A DNA stretch of 64,000 bases, taken from positions 186,001 through 250,000 of the forward strand of contig NZ_PDOC01000004.1 in assembly GCF_002760655.1 (NCBI RefSeq), written 5' to 3'. The notes below the pieces were generated by a model, which had not been told where the DNA came from, ran no database searches, and worked only from the letters and a program-made list of their open reading frames with translations. Positions 36,072-45,244 of this stretch are shown piece by piece. The stretch's first letter is position 1, and the number at the start of each line of letters is the position of its first letter. This DNA is from Massilia eurypsychrophila. Its GTDB lineage: Bacteria > Pseudomonadota > Gammaproteobacteria > Burkholderiales > Burkholderiaceae_D. A program made the translations under genes and the position numbers.

Positions 36072-36148
36072 GCGACTCCCTGTTGTTGGATGGGCAACCA
36101 AGTCCATTGCCAATACTTGCAGTTTGTCAGTTCGACACCACGATATCC

Positions 36149-36162
36149 TTGATGCACGTCAA
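36149..36162. promoter_or_regulatory. FNR/Anr-like box TTGATGCACGTCAA
   Basis: TTGAT-GCAC-GTCAA, one base off the FNR consensus, lies 78-91 bp upstream of the tandem-domain Usp start and in the divergent gap to pilD. Usp genes under Anr/FNR control are well known in pseudomonads and relatives, so activation of the minus-strand operon is the most likely role. Confidence 0.6.
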
Positions 36163-36312
36163 GCCAATGCGGGCATTCTTCGTATGCGACTCAAAGCGAG
36201 ATAGTCCAGGTTTCAGCGCTTTGATTTGCCATACGACGGGGATCGCGTCTATGATAAGTTATTCCTGCGATGCAACATGCATGGCAGCGCTATCCCCCTA
36301 TTTTGGAGTGTT

Positions 36313-37182
36313 ATGCTTCCGGAAACTCTTTTGTTCGCAGCGCCCGGTTCGCTCGGAGCCACCCTTGCGGCCGGCCTGTTCGGGCTACTGATCGGCAGCT
36401 TCCTGAACGTCGTCATCTACCGGATCCCGAAGATGATGCAGCGCGAATCGGACAACTACGTGGCGCACGAAAGCGGCAAGGAATTGCCGCACCAGGACAA
36501 GTTCAACCTGATGGTGCCGCGTTCGGCCTGCCCGCATTGCGGCCACCAGATCACGGCGCTGGAGAACATCCCTGTGATCAGCTACCTGGCACTCGGCGGC
36601 AAGTGCAGTGCCTGCAAGGCGCCGATCTCGATGCGCTACCCGGCCATCGAAGTCGTCAGCGCCCTGCTGTCGGCGCTGCTGGTGTGGAAGTTCGGCAGCG
36701 GCTGGGCCGGCCTGGCCACGCTCGGCTTCGGCTACGCATTGCTGGCGATGACGGCGATCGACTTCGACACCCAGCTGCTGCCCGACGACCTGACGTTCCC
36801 GCTGCTGTGGGCAGGCCTGCTGATCAACCTGAACGGCACCTTCGCGCCGCTGCACGAGGCCGTCATCGGCGCCGCCGCCGGCTACCTGGTGCTGTGGGCA
36901 ATCTACTGGCTGTTCAAGCTGGCGACCGGCAAGGAAGGAATGGGCTATGGTGATTTCAAGCTGCTGGCAGCGCTCGGCGCGTGGCTCGGCTGGACCATGC
37001 TGCCAACCATCATCTTGATTTCATCGGCGGTCGGCGCGGTGGTCGGCATCTGCCTGATCGTATTTACCAAGCATGGTCGCGAGAAGCCGATTCCATTCGG
37101 GCCTTACCTGGCGGCGGCCGGCCTGATCGCGCTGCTGTACGGCGCGCCGATCGCCGCCTACACCAACCGCCTCATCGGCTAA
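36313..37182 (+). CDS. pilD: prepilin peptidase / N-methyltransferase PilD
   Basis: A 289-residue inner-membrane aspartyl protease that cleaves and methylates type IV prepilins. The N-terminal domain has the zinc pairs CPHCG and CSACKAP; the catalytic aspartates are in [17 protein letters not shown] and [14 protein letters not shown]. Seven or eight membrane segments follow. Start ATG 36313 has a GGAG 5 bases upstream and gives the usual short N-terminus. It heads the run pilD-coaE-zapD-yacG, all on the plus strand. Confidence 0.96.
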   Translation: MLPETLLFAAPGSLGATLAAGLFGLLIGSFLNVVIYRIPKMMQRESDNYVAHESGKELPHQDKFNLMVPRSACPHCGHQITALENIPVISYLALGGKCSACKAPISMRYPAIEVVSALLSALLVWKFGSGWAGLATLGFGYALLAMTAIDFDTQLLPDDLTFPLLWAGLLINLNGTFAPLHEAVIGAAAGYLVLWAIYWLFKLATGKEGMGYGDFKLLAALGAWLGWTMLPTIILISSAVGAVVGICLIVFTKHGREKPIPFGPYLAAAGLIALLYGAPIAAYTNRLIG

Positions 37183-37207
37183 GGCGATGCGGGCCGCCGA
37201 GGAACAC

Positions 37208-37855
37208 ATGGACACACGGCACGCTCCGCTGTTGCACATCGGCCTGACCGGCGGCATCGGCTGCGGCAAGACCACCGTCGCCAACATGTTCGCCGCGCTC
37301 GGCGCGACCATCGTCGACACCGACCTGATCGCCCATTCGATGACGGTGCCTGGCGGGCCGGCGATGGCCGCCATCGGCGCCGCATTTGGCGAGCAATACA
37401 TTACGCCCGACGGCGCGCTCGACCGCGCCGCCATGCGCGCGCTGGTGTTCTCGGACCCGGCCGCCAAGCTGCGCTTGGAGGGCATCCTGCACCCGCTGAT
37501 CCGCGCCGCCGCCGAGGCTGAAGCGGCCGCGGCGCAAGGTGCATACGTCATTTTCGTCGTGCCGCTGTTGATCGAATCGGGCAGCTGGCAAGGGCGGGTG
37601 GCGCGCGTGCTGGCGATCGACTGCTCGGAGGCAACGCAAATATCGCGCGTGATGGCCCGCAATGGCTTGCAAGAAGCGCAAGTGAAGGCCATCATGGCGG
37701 CACAGGTCACGCGGCAGCAACGGCTGGCGGCGGCCGACGATGTCATCGTCAACGACGACGGCATCGCCGCCCTAGCCCCCCAGGTAGAGGCCTTGCACCA
37801 GGTTTATATGGCAATTTCGGCCGGAATGGCCGGAATACCAATGGAGCGTTTGTAA
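37208..37855 (+). CDS. coaE: dephospho-CoA kinase
   Basis: A 215-residue enzyme catalysing the last step of coenzyme A synthesis (phosphorylation of dephospho-CoA). The P-loop [12 protein letters not shown] is at residues 12-23, DTDLIAH carries the substrate-binding aspartates, and HPLIR plus VVPLLIES follow as in the family. GAGGA lies directly upstream of ATG 37208. It starts 25 bp after pilD in the conserved pilD-coaE-zapD order. Confidence 0.96.
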   Translation: MDTRHAPLLHIGLTGGIGCGKTTVANMFAALGATIVDTDLIAHSMTVPGGPAMAAIGAAFGEQYITPDGALDRAAMRALVFSDPAAKLRLEGILHPLIRAAAEAEAAAAQGAYVIFVVPLLIESGSWQGRVARVLAIDCSEATQISRVMARNGLQEAQVKAIMAAQVTRQQRLAAADDVIVNDDGIAALAPQVEALHQVYMAISAGMAGIPMERL

Positions 37856-37917
37856 TTTTGCGCCGCTTGGGTCAGAATCACGTGATTCTTCGCCAGCCTA
37901 AATAAAGGGATGTCATT

Positions 37918-38673
37918 TTGATCGTCTACGAATACCCTTTCAACGAGCGCATACGCACGTTGTTACGGCTGGAAGACTTGTACGAAAAATTTAAGTTCTT
38001 TGTCCATCAAGAACATGCGATGCAACACCACGTCGCCTTGTCCACTATTTTCGACATGCTCGAAGTGGCTGGCCGCGCCGACCTCAAATCGGACCTGCTG
38101 CAAGAACTCGAGCGGCAGAAGCAAAGCCTGCTGGGCTACCGCTCGAATCCGAACGTGGCCGCCGAGATGCTCGACGCCGTGCTCGCCGAACTTGACGGCG
38201 TCAGCGCCAGCCTGGTATCGGCGCAAGGCAAGACGGGCCAGAACGTGCGCGACAACGAGTGGCTGATGAGCATCCGCGGCCGCACCATCATCCCTGGCGG
38301 CGCCTGCGAATTCGATTTACCCTCTTATTACGCCTGGCAGAAGCGTCCGGCCGAGCAGCGCTACAACGACATCGTCACGTGGTTCGCGCCGCTGGCGCCG
38401 CTGTTCGACGCGCTGGCGCTGGTGCTGCGCCTGCTGCGCGACTCCGGCGGCCCGGTCAAGATGATCGCCAGCGCCGGCAGCTATCAGCAAATGCTGCAGG
38501 GAAAGGTGTACCAGATGCTGCGCCTGACGCTCGATGAAAGCCTCGGCGCCATCCCCGAAATATCGGCCAATAAATACATGTTGTGGGTTCGCTTTACGAC
38601 CCAGGACGGCGACCTGAAGCCGAAGCCGCTGGAAGACGACGTACCGTTCGAACTCACGCTGTGCAACTTTTAA
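37918..38673 (+). CDS. zapD: cell-division protein ZapD (YacF)
   Basis: A 251-residue FtsZ-bundling protein. The N-terminus [22 protein letters not shown] and the central [25 protein letters not shown] are characteristic of ZapD; the C-terminus ends in the usual LWVRF and FELTLCNF strands. The start is TTG at 37918, preceded by AAGGGA. It acts at the division ring in the cytoplasm and lies between coaE and yacG as in most betaproteobacteria. Confidence 0.95.
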   Translation: MIVYEYPFNERIRTLLRLEDLYEKFKFFVHQEHAMQHHVALSTIFDMLEVAGRADLKSDLLQELERQKQSLLGYRSNPNVAAEMLDAVLAELDGVSASLVSAQGKTGQNVRDNEWLMSIRGRTIIPGGACEFDLPSYYAWQKRPAEQRYNDIVTWFAPLAPLFDALALVLRLLRDSGGPVKMIASAGSYQQMLQGKVYQMLRLTLDESLGAIPEISANKYMLWVRFTTQDGDLKPKPLEDDVPFELTLCNF

Positions 38674-38690
38674 GATGTGAGTGAATTGCC

Positions 38691-38873
38691 ATGACCGTAG
38701 TAGCCTGCCCCACCTGTGCCAAAAAAGTCGAATGGACTGAGGCCAACAAGTACCGCCCGTTTTGTTCCGAGCGTTGCAAGCAGATCGACCTGGGCGCCTG
38801 GGCCGAAGAGAAATTCGTGATCCCCGGCGGCGCGCCCACCGATCCGCTGGACGATCCGCTGGCGGACCACTAA
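38691..38873 (+). CDS. yacG: DNA gyrase inhibitor YacG
   Basis: A 60-residue zinc protein. The four cysteines (CPTC near residue 6 and CSERC near 25) bind one zinc ion; family members bind GyrB and inhibit gyrase. The [21 protein letters not shown] block is diagnostic. It starts 17 bp after zapD and is followed within 5 bp by a repeat hairpin that may end the transcript. Confidence 0.94.
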   Translation: MTVVACPTCAKKVEWTEANKYRPFCSERCKQIDLGAWAEEKFVIPGGAPTDPLDDPLADH

Positions 38874-38878
38874 CCGCT

Positions 38879-38940
38879 GGGGTCAGGTCTGACATTCGAA
38901 CATTTGAAAACCCAAATGTCCGAATATCAGACCTGACCCC
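38879..38940. repeat. REP-like hairpin, one forward and one inverted copy
   Basis: One forward unit (38879-38902) and one inverted unit (38917-38940) are separated by only 14 bp, forming a near-perfect 28-bp stem. It sits exactly between the convergent ends of yacG and dadA and is likely to act as a two-way transcription terminator as well as being a member of the same repeat family found at 17 and 29 kb. Confidence 0.9.
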
Positions 38941-38950
38941 GACGGCGACC

Positions 38951-40246
38951 TTACGCGGTCACGCCCTGCGGCACGAAGATCGGCTTGTTCGAGCGGCCAT
39001 AGCGGTCCATGAACAGCCCTTCGAGCCCGATCTCAGGCTGCTTGCCCGACACCAGGTCGGCCAGCACGCGTCCGGAGCCGCACGCCATCGTCCAGCCGAG
39101 CGTACCGTGGCCGGTGTTGAGGAAAAGGTTGCGAAACGGCGTTGGCCCCATCACCGGCGTGCCGTCCGGCGTCATCGGCCGCAGGCCGCACCAGAACTCG
39201 GCCTTCGACGTGTCGCCGCCCTTCGGGAACAAGTCGCTCACCGAGTGCTCCAGCGTGTCGCGCCGCGCCTGGTGCAAGCGCAGATCGTAGCCGGCGATTT
39301 CGGCGGTGCCGCCAACACGGATGCGGTCGCCCAGGCGCGTGATCGCCACCTTGAACGTCTCGTCCATCACCGTCGATTCCGGCGCGCCGGCAGCGTCGAC
39401 GATTGGGATCGTGATCGAATAGCCCTTCACCGGATAGACCGGAATGCGGATGCCGACCTGGCGCAGCAGCAGCGGCGAATAGCTGCCCAGCGCCAGCACG
39501 AACGAATCGGCTTTGAGTTCGCCCTTGTCGGTCACCACGCCGGTGATGCGGTCGCCGTCGACGACCAGGCGCTGGATGTCAACGCCCTGGCGGAACTTGA
39601 CGCCGAGGCCTTCGGCCATCTGCGCCAGCCGCTGCGTAAATTTGAAGCAGTCGCCGGTCTCGTCGCCGGGCAGCTGCAGGCCGCCGACAAATTTTCCGCG
39701 CACGTTCGATAGCGCCGGCTCGACCTGTTCGCAGCCGGCCGGGTCGAGCAGCGAATACGGCACGCCGTAGCGCTTGAGCACCGCGATGTCGGCGGCCGAT
39801 CCGTCGAGCTGCTTCTGGGTGCGAAACAGCTGCAAGGTGCCCTGCGAGCGCTCGTCGTAGGCGATGCCGGTGTCGGCACGCAGCTGAACGAGGCAATCGC
39901 GCGAGTACTCGGCCAGGCGCACCATGCGGCCCTTGTTGATCTCGTAGCTCTTCTGGTTGCAGTTGGCCAGCATCTGGAACATCCAGCGCCACATTTCGGG
40001 GTCGAACGCCGGGCGCACCACCAGCGGGCTATGCTGCATCAGCAGCCATTTGACGGCCTTCATCGGCACGCCGGGACCGGCCCACGGCGCCGAATAGCCA
40101 GGCGAGACTTCGCCGGCGTTGGCGAAACTGGTTTCCATGCCGGCGGCCGGCTGGCGGTCGATGACGGTCACTTCATGGCCGGCCTTGGCCAGGTAATAGG
40201 CCGACGTGGTGCCGATGACGCCACTACCCAAGACGATAATTTTCAC
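38951..40246 (-). CDS. dadA: D-amino-acid dehydrogenase DadA
   Basis: A 431-residue FAD enzyme that oxidises D-amino acids (mainly D-alanine) to 2-oxo acids, passing electrons to the membrane quinone pool. The dinucleotide-binding motif [16 protein letters not shown] is at residues 5-20 and VIDRQPA ends the Rossmann betas; the C-terminal [18 protein letters not shown] is the second FAD contact. Translation starts at GTG 40246, with AAGGAA a few bases upstream. It lies between yacG and the NUDIX gene, which are normally neighbours, so dadA is an insertion in this string. No dadX alanine racemase gene is next to it. Confidence 0.93.
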   Translation of the reverse strand: MKIIVLGSGVIGTTSAYYLAKAGHEVTVIDRQPAAGMETSFANAGEVSPGYSAPWAGPGVPMKAVKWLLMQHSPLVVRPAFDPEMWRWMFQMLANCNQKSYEINKGRMVRLAEYSRDCLVQLRADTGIAYDERSQGTLQLFRTQKQLDGSAADIAVLKRYGVPYSLLDPAGCEQVEPALSNVRGKFVGGLQLPGDETGDCFKFTQRLAQMAEGLGVKFRQGVDIQRLVVDGDRITGVVTDKGELKADSFVLALGSYSPLLLRQVGIRIPVYPVKGYSITIPIVDAAGAPESTVMDETFKVAITRLGDRIRVGGTAEIAGYDLRLHQARRDTLEHSVSDLFPKGGDTSKAEFWCGLRPMTPDGTPVMGPTPFRNLFLNTGHGTLGWTMACGSGRVLADLVSGKQPEIGLEGLFMDRYGRSNKPIFVPQGVTA

Positions 40247-40265
40247 TAAAATTCCTTGTACAAAT

Positions 40266-40754
40266 TTAGAGAGCGGACGAGGCGGATGCCGGCGGGATCG
40301 CCGCCGGGGTATCGGGTGCATCGTCCGACGCGATCACCGACGGATAAGCCGGATAGCGCACCTGGTCCAGCCATTCCAGCAAGGGGATCGTTGCCGGCAG
40401 CAGCGGCGCCACGCCGACCGCGCCCTGCCACGCAAAGGCCTGCCCCTCCATACTTTGCGGCTCGCCGCGCCAGGCGCGGCTGATGAAGAAATGCAGACGC
40501 ACGTGGGCGTGTTCGTACACGTGTTCGACGCCGCACCACTCGTCGGCGCTGATGACCTCTAACCCCAGCTCCTCGACAAATTCACGCTGCAGCGCGGCGA
40601 ACAAGTCCTCGCCCGCCTCGACTTTCCCGCCCGGGAACTCCCAGTAGCCGGCGTACGGTTTGCCGGCCGGGCGCTGGCCGAGCAGCACGTCGCCGTTCGG
40701 CTGCATCAGGATGCCGACGACCACATCGATCGGGCCGGCCTTGGCCTCATGCAT
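40266..40754 (-). CDS. NUDIX hydrolase (MutT-like)
   Basis: A 162-residue NUDIX protein. The NUDIX box [25 protein letters not shown] at about residues 42-66 has the required GX5EX7REVXEEXGU pattern (with REF VEELGL), so it should hydrolyse nucleoside diphosphate derivatives such as 8-oxo-dGTP. The ATG at 40754 overlaps the end of the DUF815 ATPase gene by 8 bp. The position beside argJ and DUF815 is conserved in betaproteobacteria. A C-terminal alanine/proline-rich tail of about 25 residues is extra. Confidence 0.9.
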   Translation of the reverse strand: MHEAKAGPIDVVVGILMQPNGDVLLGQRPAGKPYAGYWEFPGGKVEAGEDLFAALQREFVEELGLEVISADEWCGVEHVYEHAHVRLHFFISRAWRGEPQSMEGQAFAWQGAVGVAPLLPATIPLLEWLDQVRYPAYPSVIASDDAPDTPAAIPPASASSAL

Positions 40755-41619
40755 CGGGCAGCTTCCCGGCGTGGTCCTTGGCGAACTGCCAGGCGACCCG
40801 GCCCGAACGCGAGCCGCGTTGCAGGGCCCAGCGCAGCGCATCGGCGCGCGCCGCCTCGATCTGCGCGGTGTCGCAGCCAAACGTGCCGAGCCAGTGGGCG
40901 ACGATGTCGAGGTAGTCGTCCTGCTTGAACGGGTAGAACGACAGCCACAGGCCGAAGCGCTCCGACAGCGAGATTTTTTCCTCCACCGTTTCGCCCGGAT
41001 GCAGGTCGCCGTTGTCGTCCGACTTGTAGCTGGCGTTGTCGCTCATCCGCTCCGGCATCAAGTGGCGCCGGTTGGACGTCGCGTAAATGAGCACGTTGTC
41101 CGACTGCGCCGAGATCGAGCCGTCCAGCGCGACTTTCAACGCCTTGTAGCCGCTCTCGCCCTCTTCGAACGACAGGTCGTCGCAGAAGATGATGAAGCGC
41201 TCAGGGCGGCCGGCGACCAGGTCGACGATGTCGGTCAGCTCGGCCAGGTCGGCCTTGTCGACTTCGATCAGGCGCAGGCCGTCGCCGGCGAACTGGTTCA
41301 GGCAGGCCTTGATCAGCGACGACTTGCCGGTGCCGCGCGCGCCGGTCAGCAGCACGTTGTTGGCCGGACGCTTCTGCACGAACTGGCGCGTGTTCTGCTC
41401 GATCTGCTGCTTCTGGTTGCCGATGTTGTGCAGGTCCGACAGCGTGATGGTCGACGCATGCATGACCGGCTGCAGGAAGCCGCTGCCGCCGCGCTTTTTC
41501 CAGCGGAACGCGAAGCTGCGCTTCCAGTCCGGCTCGCGCGGGATGGCCGGCGGCAGCACGCCTTCGACGCGCAGCAGCAGCGCCTCGGCGCGCAGCAAGA
41601 ACTGTTCGAGCGGCGTCAT
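40747..41619 (-). CDS. DUF815 P-loop ATPase
   Basis: A 290-residue AAA+-type ATPase of the DUF815 family. Walker A is GARGTGKS at residues 93-100 and Walker B-like FIIFCDDLSFE lies near residue 145; the sensor region YATSNRRHLMPERMSD follows. Its biological role is not established. It overlaps the NUDIX gene (8 bp) and begins only 4 bp after argJ ends, so the three genes form one operon. Confidence 0.9.
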   Translation of the reverse strand: MTPLEQFLLRAEALLLRVEGVLPPAIPREPDWKRSFAFRWKKRGGSGFLQPVMHASTITLSDLHNIGNQKQQIEQNTRQFVQKRPANNVLLTGARGTGKSSLIKACLNQFAGDGLRLIEVDKADLAELTDIVDLVAGRPERFIIFCDDLSFEEGESGYKALKVALDGSISAQSDNVLIYATSNRRHLMPERMSDNASYKSDDNGDLHPGETVEEKISLSERFGLWLSFYPFKQDDYLDIVAHWLGTFGCDTAQIEAARADALRWALQRGSRSGRVAWQFAKDHAGKLPDA

Positions 41620-41623
41620 GATG

Positions 41624-42862
41624 TTACGAGCGGTAGTCCGCGTTGATCGTGACGTATTCGTGCGACAGGTCGCACGTCCACACGGTGGCGGCAGCGTCGC
41701 CGCGGCCGAGCGTTACGCGCACCGTGATTTCGCTTTGCTTCATCACGCGCTGGCCGTCCGCTTCCTGGTAGTCGGGATTGCGCCCGCCATTCTTGGCCAC
41801 CCAGACGTCATCGAGGTACATATCGAGCTTGGACACATCGAGGTCGTCGACGCCGGCGTAGCCGATCGCCGCCAGGATGCGGCCCAGGTTCGGATCGGAG
41901 GCGAAGAACGCGGTCTTGACCAGCGGCGAGTGGGCGATCGAGTAGGCGATTCTCCGGCACTCGTCGACGCTGCTGCCCTCTTCCACCGTGATGGTGATGA
42001 ACTTGGTGGCGCCTTCGCCGTCGCGGATGATCTGCTGCGCCAGGTTGCGAGCGATATCGGTGACGGCGTCGCGCAGCACGGCGTAGTGCGGCGAGGCGAC
42101 GTCGTCGACTTCGAGGTTACCGGCGCCGGTGGCGATCAGCATGAACGAATCGTTGGTCGAGGTGTCGCCGTCGATGGTGATGCAGTTGAACGACTGGTCG
42201 GCGGCGTGGCGCACCAGCTGGTCGAGCACCGGCTGCGCCACCTTGGCGTCGAACGCCAGGTAGCCGAGCATGGTGGCCATGTTCGGCTTGATCATGCCGG
42301 CGCCCTTGCTGATGCCGGTCATGGTGACGGTGTGGCCGCCGATGGTGACGGTGCGCGACGCAGCTTTTGGCTGGGTATCGGTGGTCATGATCGCTTCGGC
42401 GGCGTTGAACCAGTTATCCTGCTTCAGGTTCGCGATCGCGGCCGGCAGACCGGCGACGATTTTCTCGACCGGCAGCGGCTCGAGGATCACGCCGGTGGAG
42501 AACGGCAGCACCTGCTGCGGCTCGCAGCCGAGCAGCTTTGCCAGCGCGGCGCAGGTCTCGTGCGCTTTCGCCAGGCCCGATTCGCCGGTGCCGGCGTTGG
42601 CGTTGCCGGTGTTGACCACCAGCGCGCGGATCGGCGCGCCGCCGGCCGTCACCGCCGCCAGGTTCGCCTTGCTGACCTGGACCGGCGCGGCGCAGAAGCG
42701 GTTCTTGGTGAACACGCCGGCGACGGTGGCGGTGGCGGCCAGCGTCATCACCAGCACATCCTTGCGGTTCGGCTTCTTGATGCCGGCTTGGGCGAAGCCG
42801 ATGTCGATGCCGGCGACCGGTTTCAGATCGGCGGCGACGGGCAGAGGGGAATTGACGGCCAT
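41624..42862 (-). CDS. argJ: bifunctional ornithine acetyltransferase / N-acetylglutamate synthase
   Basis: A 412-residue enzyme of arginine synthesis that recycles the acetyl group from N-acetylornithine to glutamate. The autocleavage site lies in [15 protein letters not shown] (Thr near residue 188), and [20 protein letters not shown] and the C-terminal VTINADYRS are typical. Start ATG 42862 gives the usual N-terminus. The gene order argJ-DUF815-NUDIX is standard; the usual link to secA is interrupted here by two other genes. Confidence 0.96.
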   Translation of the reverse strand: MAVNSPLPVAADLKPVAGIDIGFAQAGIKKPNRKDVLVMTLAATATVAGVFTKNRFCAAPVQVSKANLAAVTAGGAPIRALVVNTGNANAGTGESGLAKAHETCAALAKLLGCEPQQVLPFSTGVILEPLPVEKIVAGLPAAIANLKQDNWFNAAEAIMTTDTQPKAASRTVTIGGHTVTMTGISKGAGMIKPNMATMLGYLAFDAKVAQPVLDQLVRHAADQSFNCITIDGDTSTNDSFMLIATGAGNLEVDDVASPHYAVLRDAVTDIARNLAQQIIRDGEGATKFITITVEEGSSVDECRRIAYSIAHSPLVKTAFFASDPNLGRILAAIGYAGVDDLDVSKLDMYLDDVWVAKNGGRNPDYQEADGQRVMKQSEITVRVTLGRGDAAATVWTCDLSHEYVTINADYRS

Positions 42863-43088
42863 GGCGGGTATCCAACGGTTAAATTCGAAGCCGCTATTGT
42901 ACCGCCTGCATTCGCAAAGGCCAGCGACGCTTGTTCTTATGGTCATCACTTTCGCGCGCTGCCAATTAACCCTGGCGAATGGATGGCGCCGCCACAGAAA
43001 AGCTGGGATCGATTGCTTATCACAAGGCAAGGCCCGTCCGATTTGTCGTAGCAAAATCGGCAACAGGCGGCTACCGAGAACGGCGATC

Positions 43089-44099
43089 ATGACCTGGCTG
43101 GATAACTCGAGAATACTGGCGATCTTCGCGGTGATGTTTCTGCACGTGGCGGCCATCGTCGTCACCGGCACCGAGATCGGCTCGCTGTACTGGTGGGCCG
43201 GCAACCTGTACGACTCGGCGCTGCGCTGGTGCGTGCCGGTGTTCGTCATGATCAGCGGCGCCCTGCTGCTCGATCCGGCCAAGGCGGAGGACATGAAAAC
43301 CTTCTACGCCAAGCGCGCCTCGCGCATCAGCGCGCCGCTTGTGTTCTGGTCGCTGGTGTACCTGGCGTGGAACGCGTTCAAGACCGTCATGGCCGGTAAC
43401 CAGTTCGCGCCAATGTCTCTGCTGCGCGGGCTGGCGTCGGGCAAACCGCACTACCACATGTGGTTCCTCTACATGCTCGTGGTGCTGTACCTGTTCACGC
43501 CGTTCTTCAGGATGATTGCGCGCTCGGCCACGCGCGCCGAAATCGGCACCATCACGTTCCTGTCGTTCGCCATCGCCGCGCTCAACTCGGTAGTCACCGC
43601 GTTGTACCCGTCGGGGCCCAGCCTGTTCGTCAACTGGTTCCTGTCGTATATCCCCTATTATTTCCTCGGCTACCTGATCACCATCACCGACGTGCGGGCC
43701 CCGCGCGCGATGCCGTGGACCGCGCTGGCGCTATCGATCGCCGCCACCGCGGTCGGCTGCCGGCTGCTGGCGCGCTACCAGTCGCTCGACGCCGGCCTGT
43801 ATTTCTATAACTACCTGAGCATCACCGTCATCCCGACGTCGATCTGCGTGATGTTCCTGCTGAAAGAGTGGAACAAGCCGTTCATCAGCAGCAAAGCGGC
43901 GCGCACGCTGTCGCGCCTGACCCTCGGCGTGTACCTGATCCACCCGATCATTTTCGAGACGCTGAGCGACTTCGTCGTCACGCCGTTCGACTACCAGCCG
44001 GCGCTGGCGGTGCCGCTGCTGACCATCACGGTGTATGCGAGCTCGCTGGCGGTCGCATGGGCGATCGCGAAAACGCCGTGGATGAATCGGACGATATGA
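43089..44099 (+). CDS. acyltransferase family 3 membrane protein
   Basis: A 336-residue protein with about ten hydrophobic membrane segments. The N-terminal [20 protein letters not shown] and [12 protein letters not shown] hold the family's early His and the SGxLL motif. [17 protein letters not shown] and [10 protein letters not shown] follow. Family members acylate sugars or other envelope glycans. The ATG at 43089 fits the family start; the frame stays open upstream into argJ antisense DNA. Its 3' end overlaps the convergent hydrolase gene by 74 bp. Confidence 0.87.
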   Translation: MTWLDNSRILAIFAVMFLHVAAIVVTGTEIGSLYWWAGNLYDSALRWCVPVFVMISGALLLDPAKAEDMKTFYAKRASRISAPLVFWSLVYLAWNAFKTVMAGNQFAPMSLLRGLASGKPHYHMWFLYMLVVLYLFTPFFRMIARSATRAEIGTITFLSFAIAALNSVVTALYPSGPSLFVNWFLSYIPYYFLGYLITITDVRAPRAMPWTALALSIAATAVGCRLLARYQSLDAGLYFYNYLSITVIPTSICVMFLLKEWNKPFISSKAARTLSRLTLGVYLIHPIIFETLSDFVVTPFDYQPALAVPLLTITVYASSLAVAWAIAKTPWMNRTI

Positions 44100-45093
44100 G
44101 CCTCGCCTGGGCAATGCGCACCGCCGCCTCGACCAGATGCGCACGCGGAAAATCGTTGCGGTTCACTCCCAGCAGCCCCGCCGCGGGCAGCGCCAGCGCG
44201 ACCGCGAAATGATCGGCGTTGGCGTAGGCGAGCAACGCGCCGCGCGGCAGGATGGCGTCGGAGTAGATCAACTGGCCATCGTTGCGGCGGTCGATCGGCG
44301 CCAGGCGGCGCTGGAAAACCGAAAACACCGACGACATGCGCGCCGGCGTCGGTAGCCCGACAATCGAAAAATACAGCGGCTCGTCGGGCAGCCGGTGCGT
44401 CGCCAACCAGTTGGTGCGGTATTCGCGCGTCAGGGTGCGCACGGCGCCGCCATCACTTTGCGCACACCGGTTTACCGGCAGGCGCGCGGCGGTGGCGCCG
44501 TACAGCCACACCATGCGGTCGGCCGCATGCGAACCCTTGACCACGCCGGCGACGCTGATGAAGGCGCCGACACTGTCGGCCAGTTCCGGATAGGCTACCA
44601 GCGCGGTCATCGTATCGGCGACACCCTTCGAGTAGGCGACAATCACCAGCGGCAACGCAGGCATGGCGGCTCGCTCGCCGGCGACGTGCGCGCGGATGAT
44701 GGCCGCGTTGGCCTCGGCGCTGGCGCGCCCCAACACCGGCGCATGGCTGACCCGGTAGCCGCTGGCACGCAGGCGCGCCGCGGCGTCGCCGAAGGTCGGC
44801 ACGGAAGGCAGGCATTCGCCGAACAACCCGCCGACGATGACGACGCTCACCGCCGGCGCGCTGTCGATTGGCGGCGTGTCGACCGCCGCCGCTGCCTCGT
44901 CGGGAAAGCGGCGCAGCTTGTCGCTGCAATCGGCGTCAGGATCGTCACGCTGCACGACGGCGCAGAACATGGCGCGGTATTCGGCACGGGCATCGGCGAT
45001 ACGGGCGACCGGCGGCGGCGCCGCACAAGCGGCGTGCGCGGCCGTCCACAGCACCATTGCCGCCGCCGTGAGAATCGTACGTGATACGGTCAT
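44026..45093 (-). CDS. exported alpha/beta-hydrolase-like hypothetical protein
   Basis: A 355-residue protein with a signal peptide (cleavage near AHAACA). SVVIVGGLFGE looks like an oxyanion loop, AYSKGVADTM like a nucleophile elbow (Ser flanked by Gly at +2), and NADHFAVAL holds a possible catalytic His, so a serine-hydrolase fold is likely. No closer family is recognised. The last 25 residues are antisense to the acyltransferase gene and look like read-through past a lost stop or a frameshift. It lies between argJ/acyltransferase and secA. Confidence 0.7.
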   Translation of the reverse strand: MTVSRTILTAAAMVLWTAAHAACAAPPPVARIADARAEYRAMFCAVVQRDDPDADCSDKLRRFPDEAAAAVDTPPIDSAPAVSVVIVGGLFGECLPSVPTFGDAAARLRASGYRVSHAPVLGRASAEANAAIIRAHVAGERAAMPALPLVIVAYSKGVADTMTALVAYPELADSVGAFISVAGVVKGSHAADRMVWLYGATAARLPVNRCAQSDGGAVRTLTREYRTNWLATHRLPDEPLYFSIVGLPTPARMSSVFSVFQRRLAPIDRRNDGQLIYSDAILPRGALLAYANADHFAVALALPAAGLLGVNRNDFPRAHLVEAAVRIAQARLISSDSSTAFSRSPMRPPASSHTP

Positions 45094-45193
45094 GCCTTTC
45101 CCCTCTAAACACTACGCTCAGATCAGCATCGACCCCGCTTTCGCGAGGAGTCATTTCCGCCAGTGGCGGCAATGACGTGCTTGGAGGCGAACG

Positions 45194-45226
45194 AAAAAAA
45201 AGCGGCGGGGTTTTCACCCAGCCGCT
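45194..45226 (-). terminator. intrinsic terminator after secA
   Basis: On the minus strand AGCGGCTGGG...CCCGCCGCT is a GC-rich stem followed by a run of seven or eight T residues, about 20 bp downstream of the secA stop codon. Confidence 0.85.
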
Positions 45227-45244
45227 CTTCTCACGCGCGCCGCT

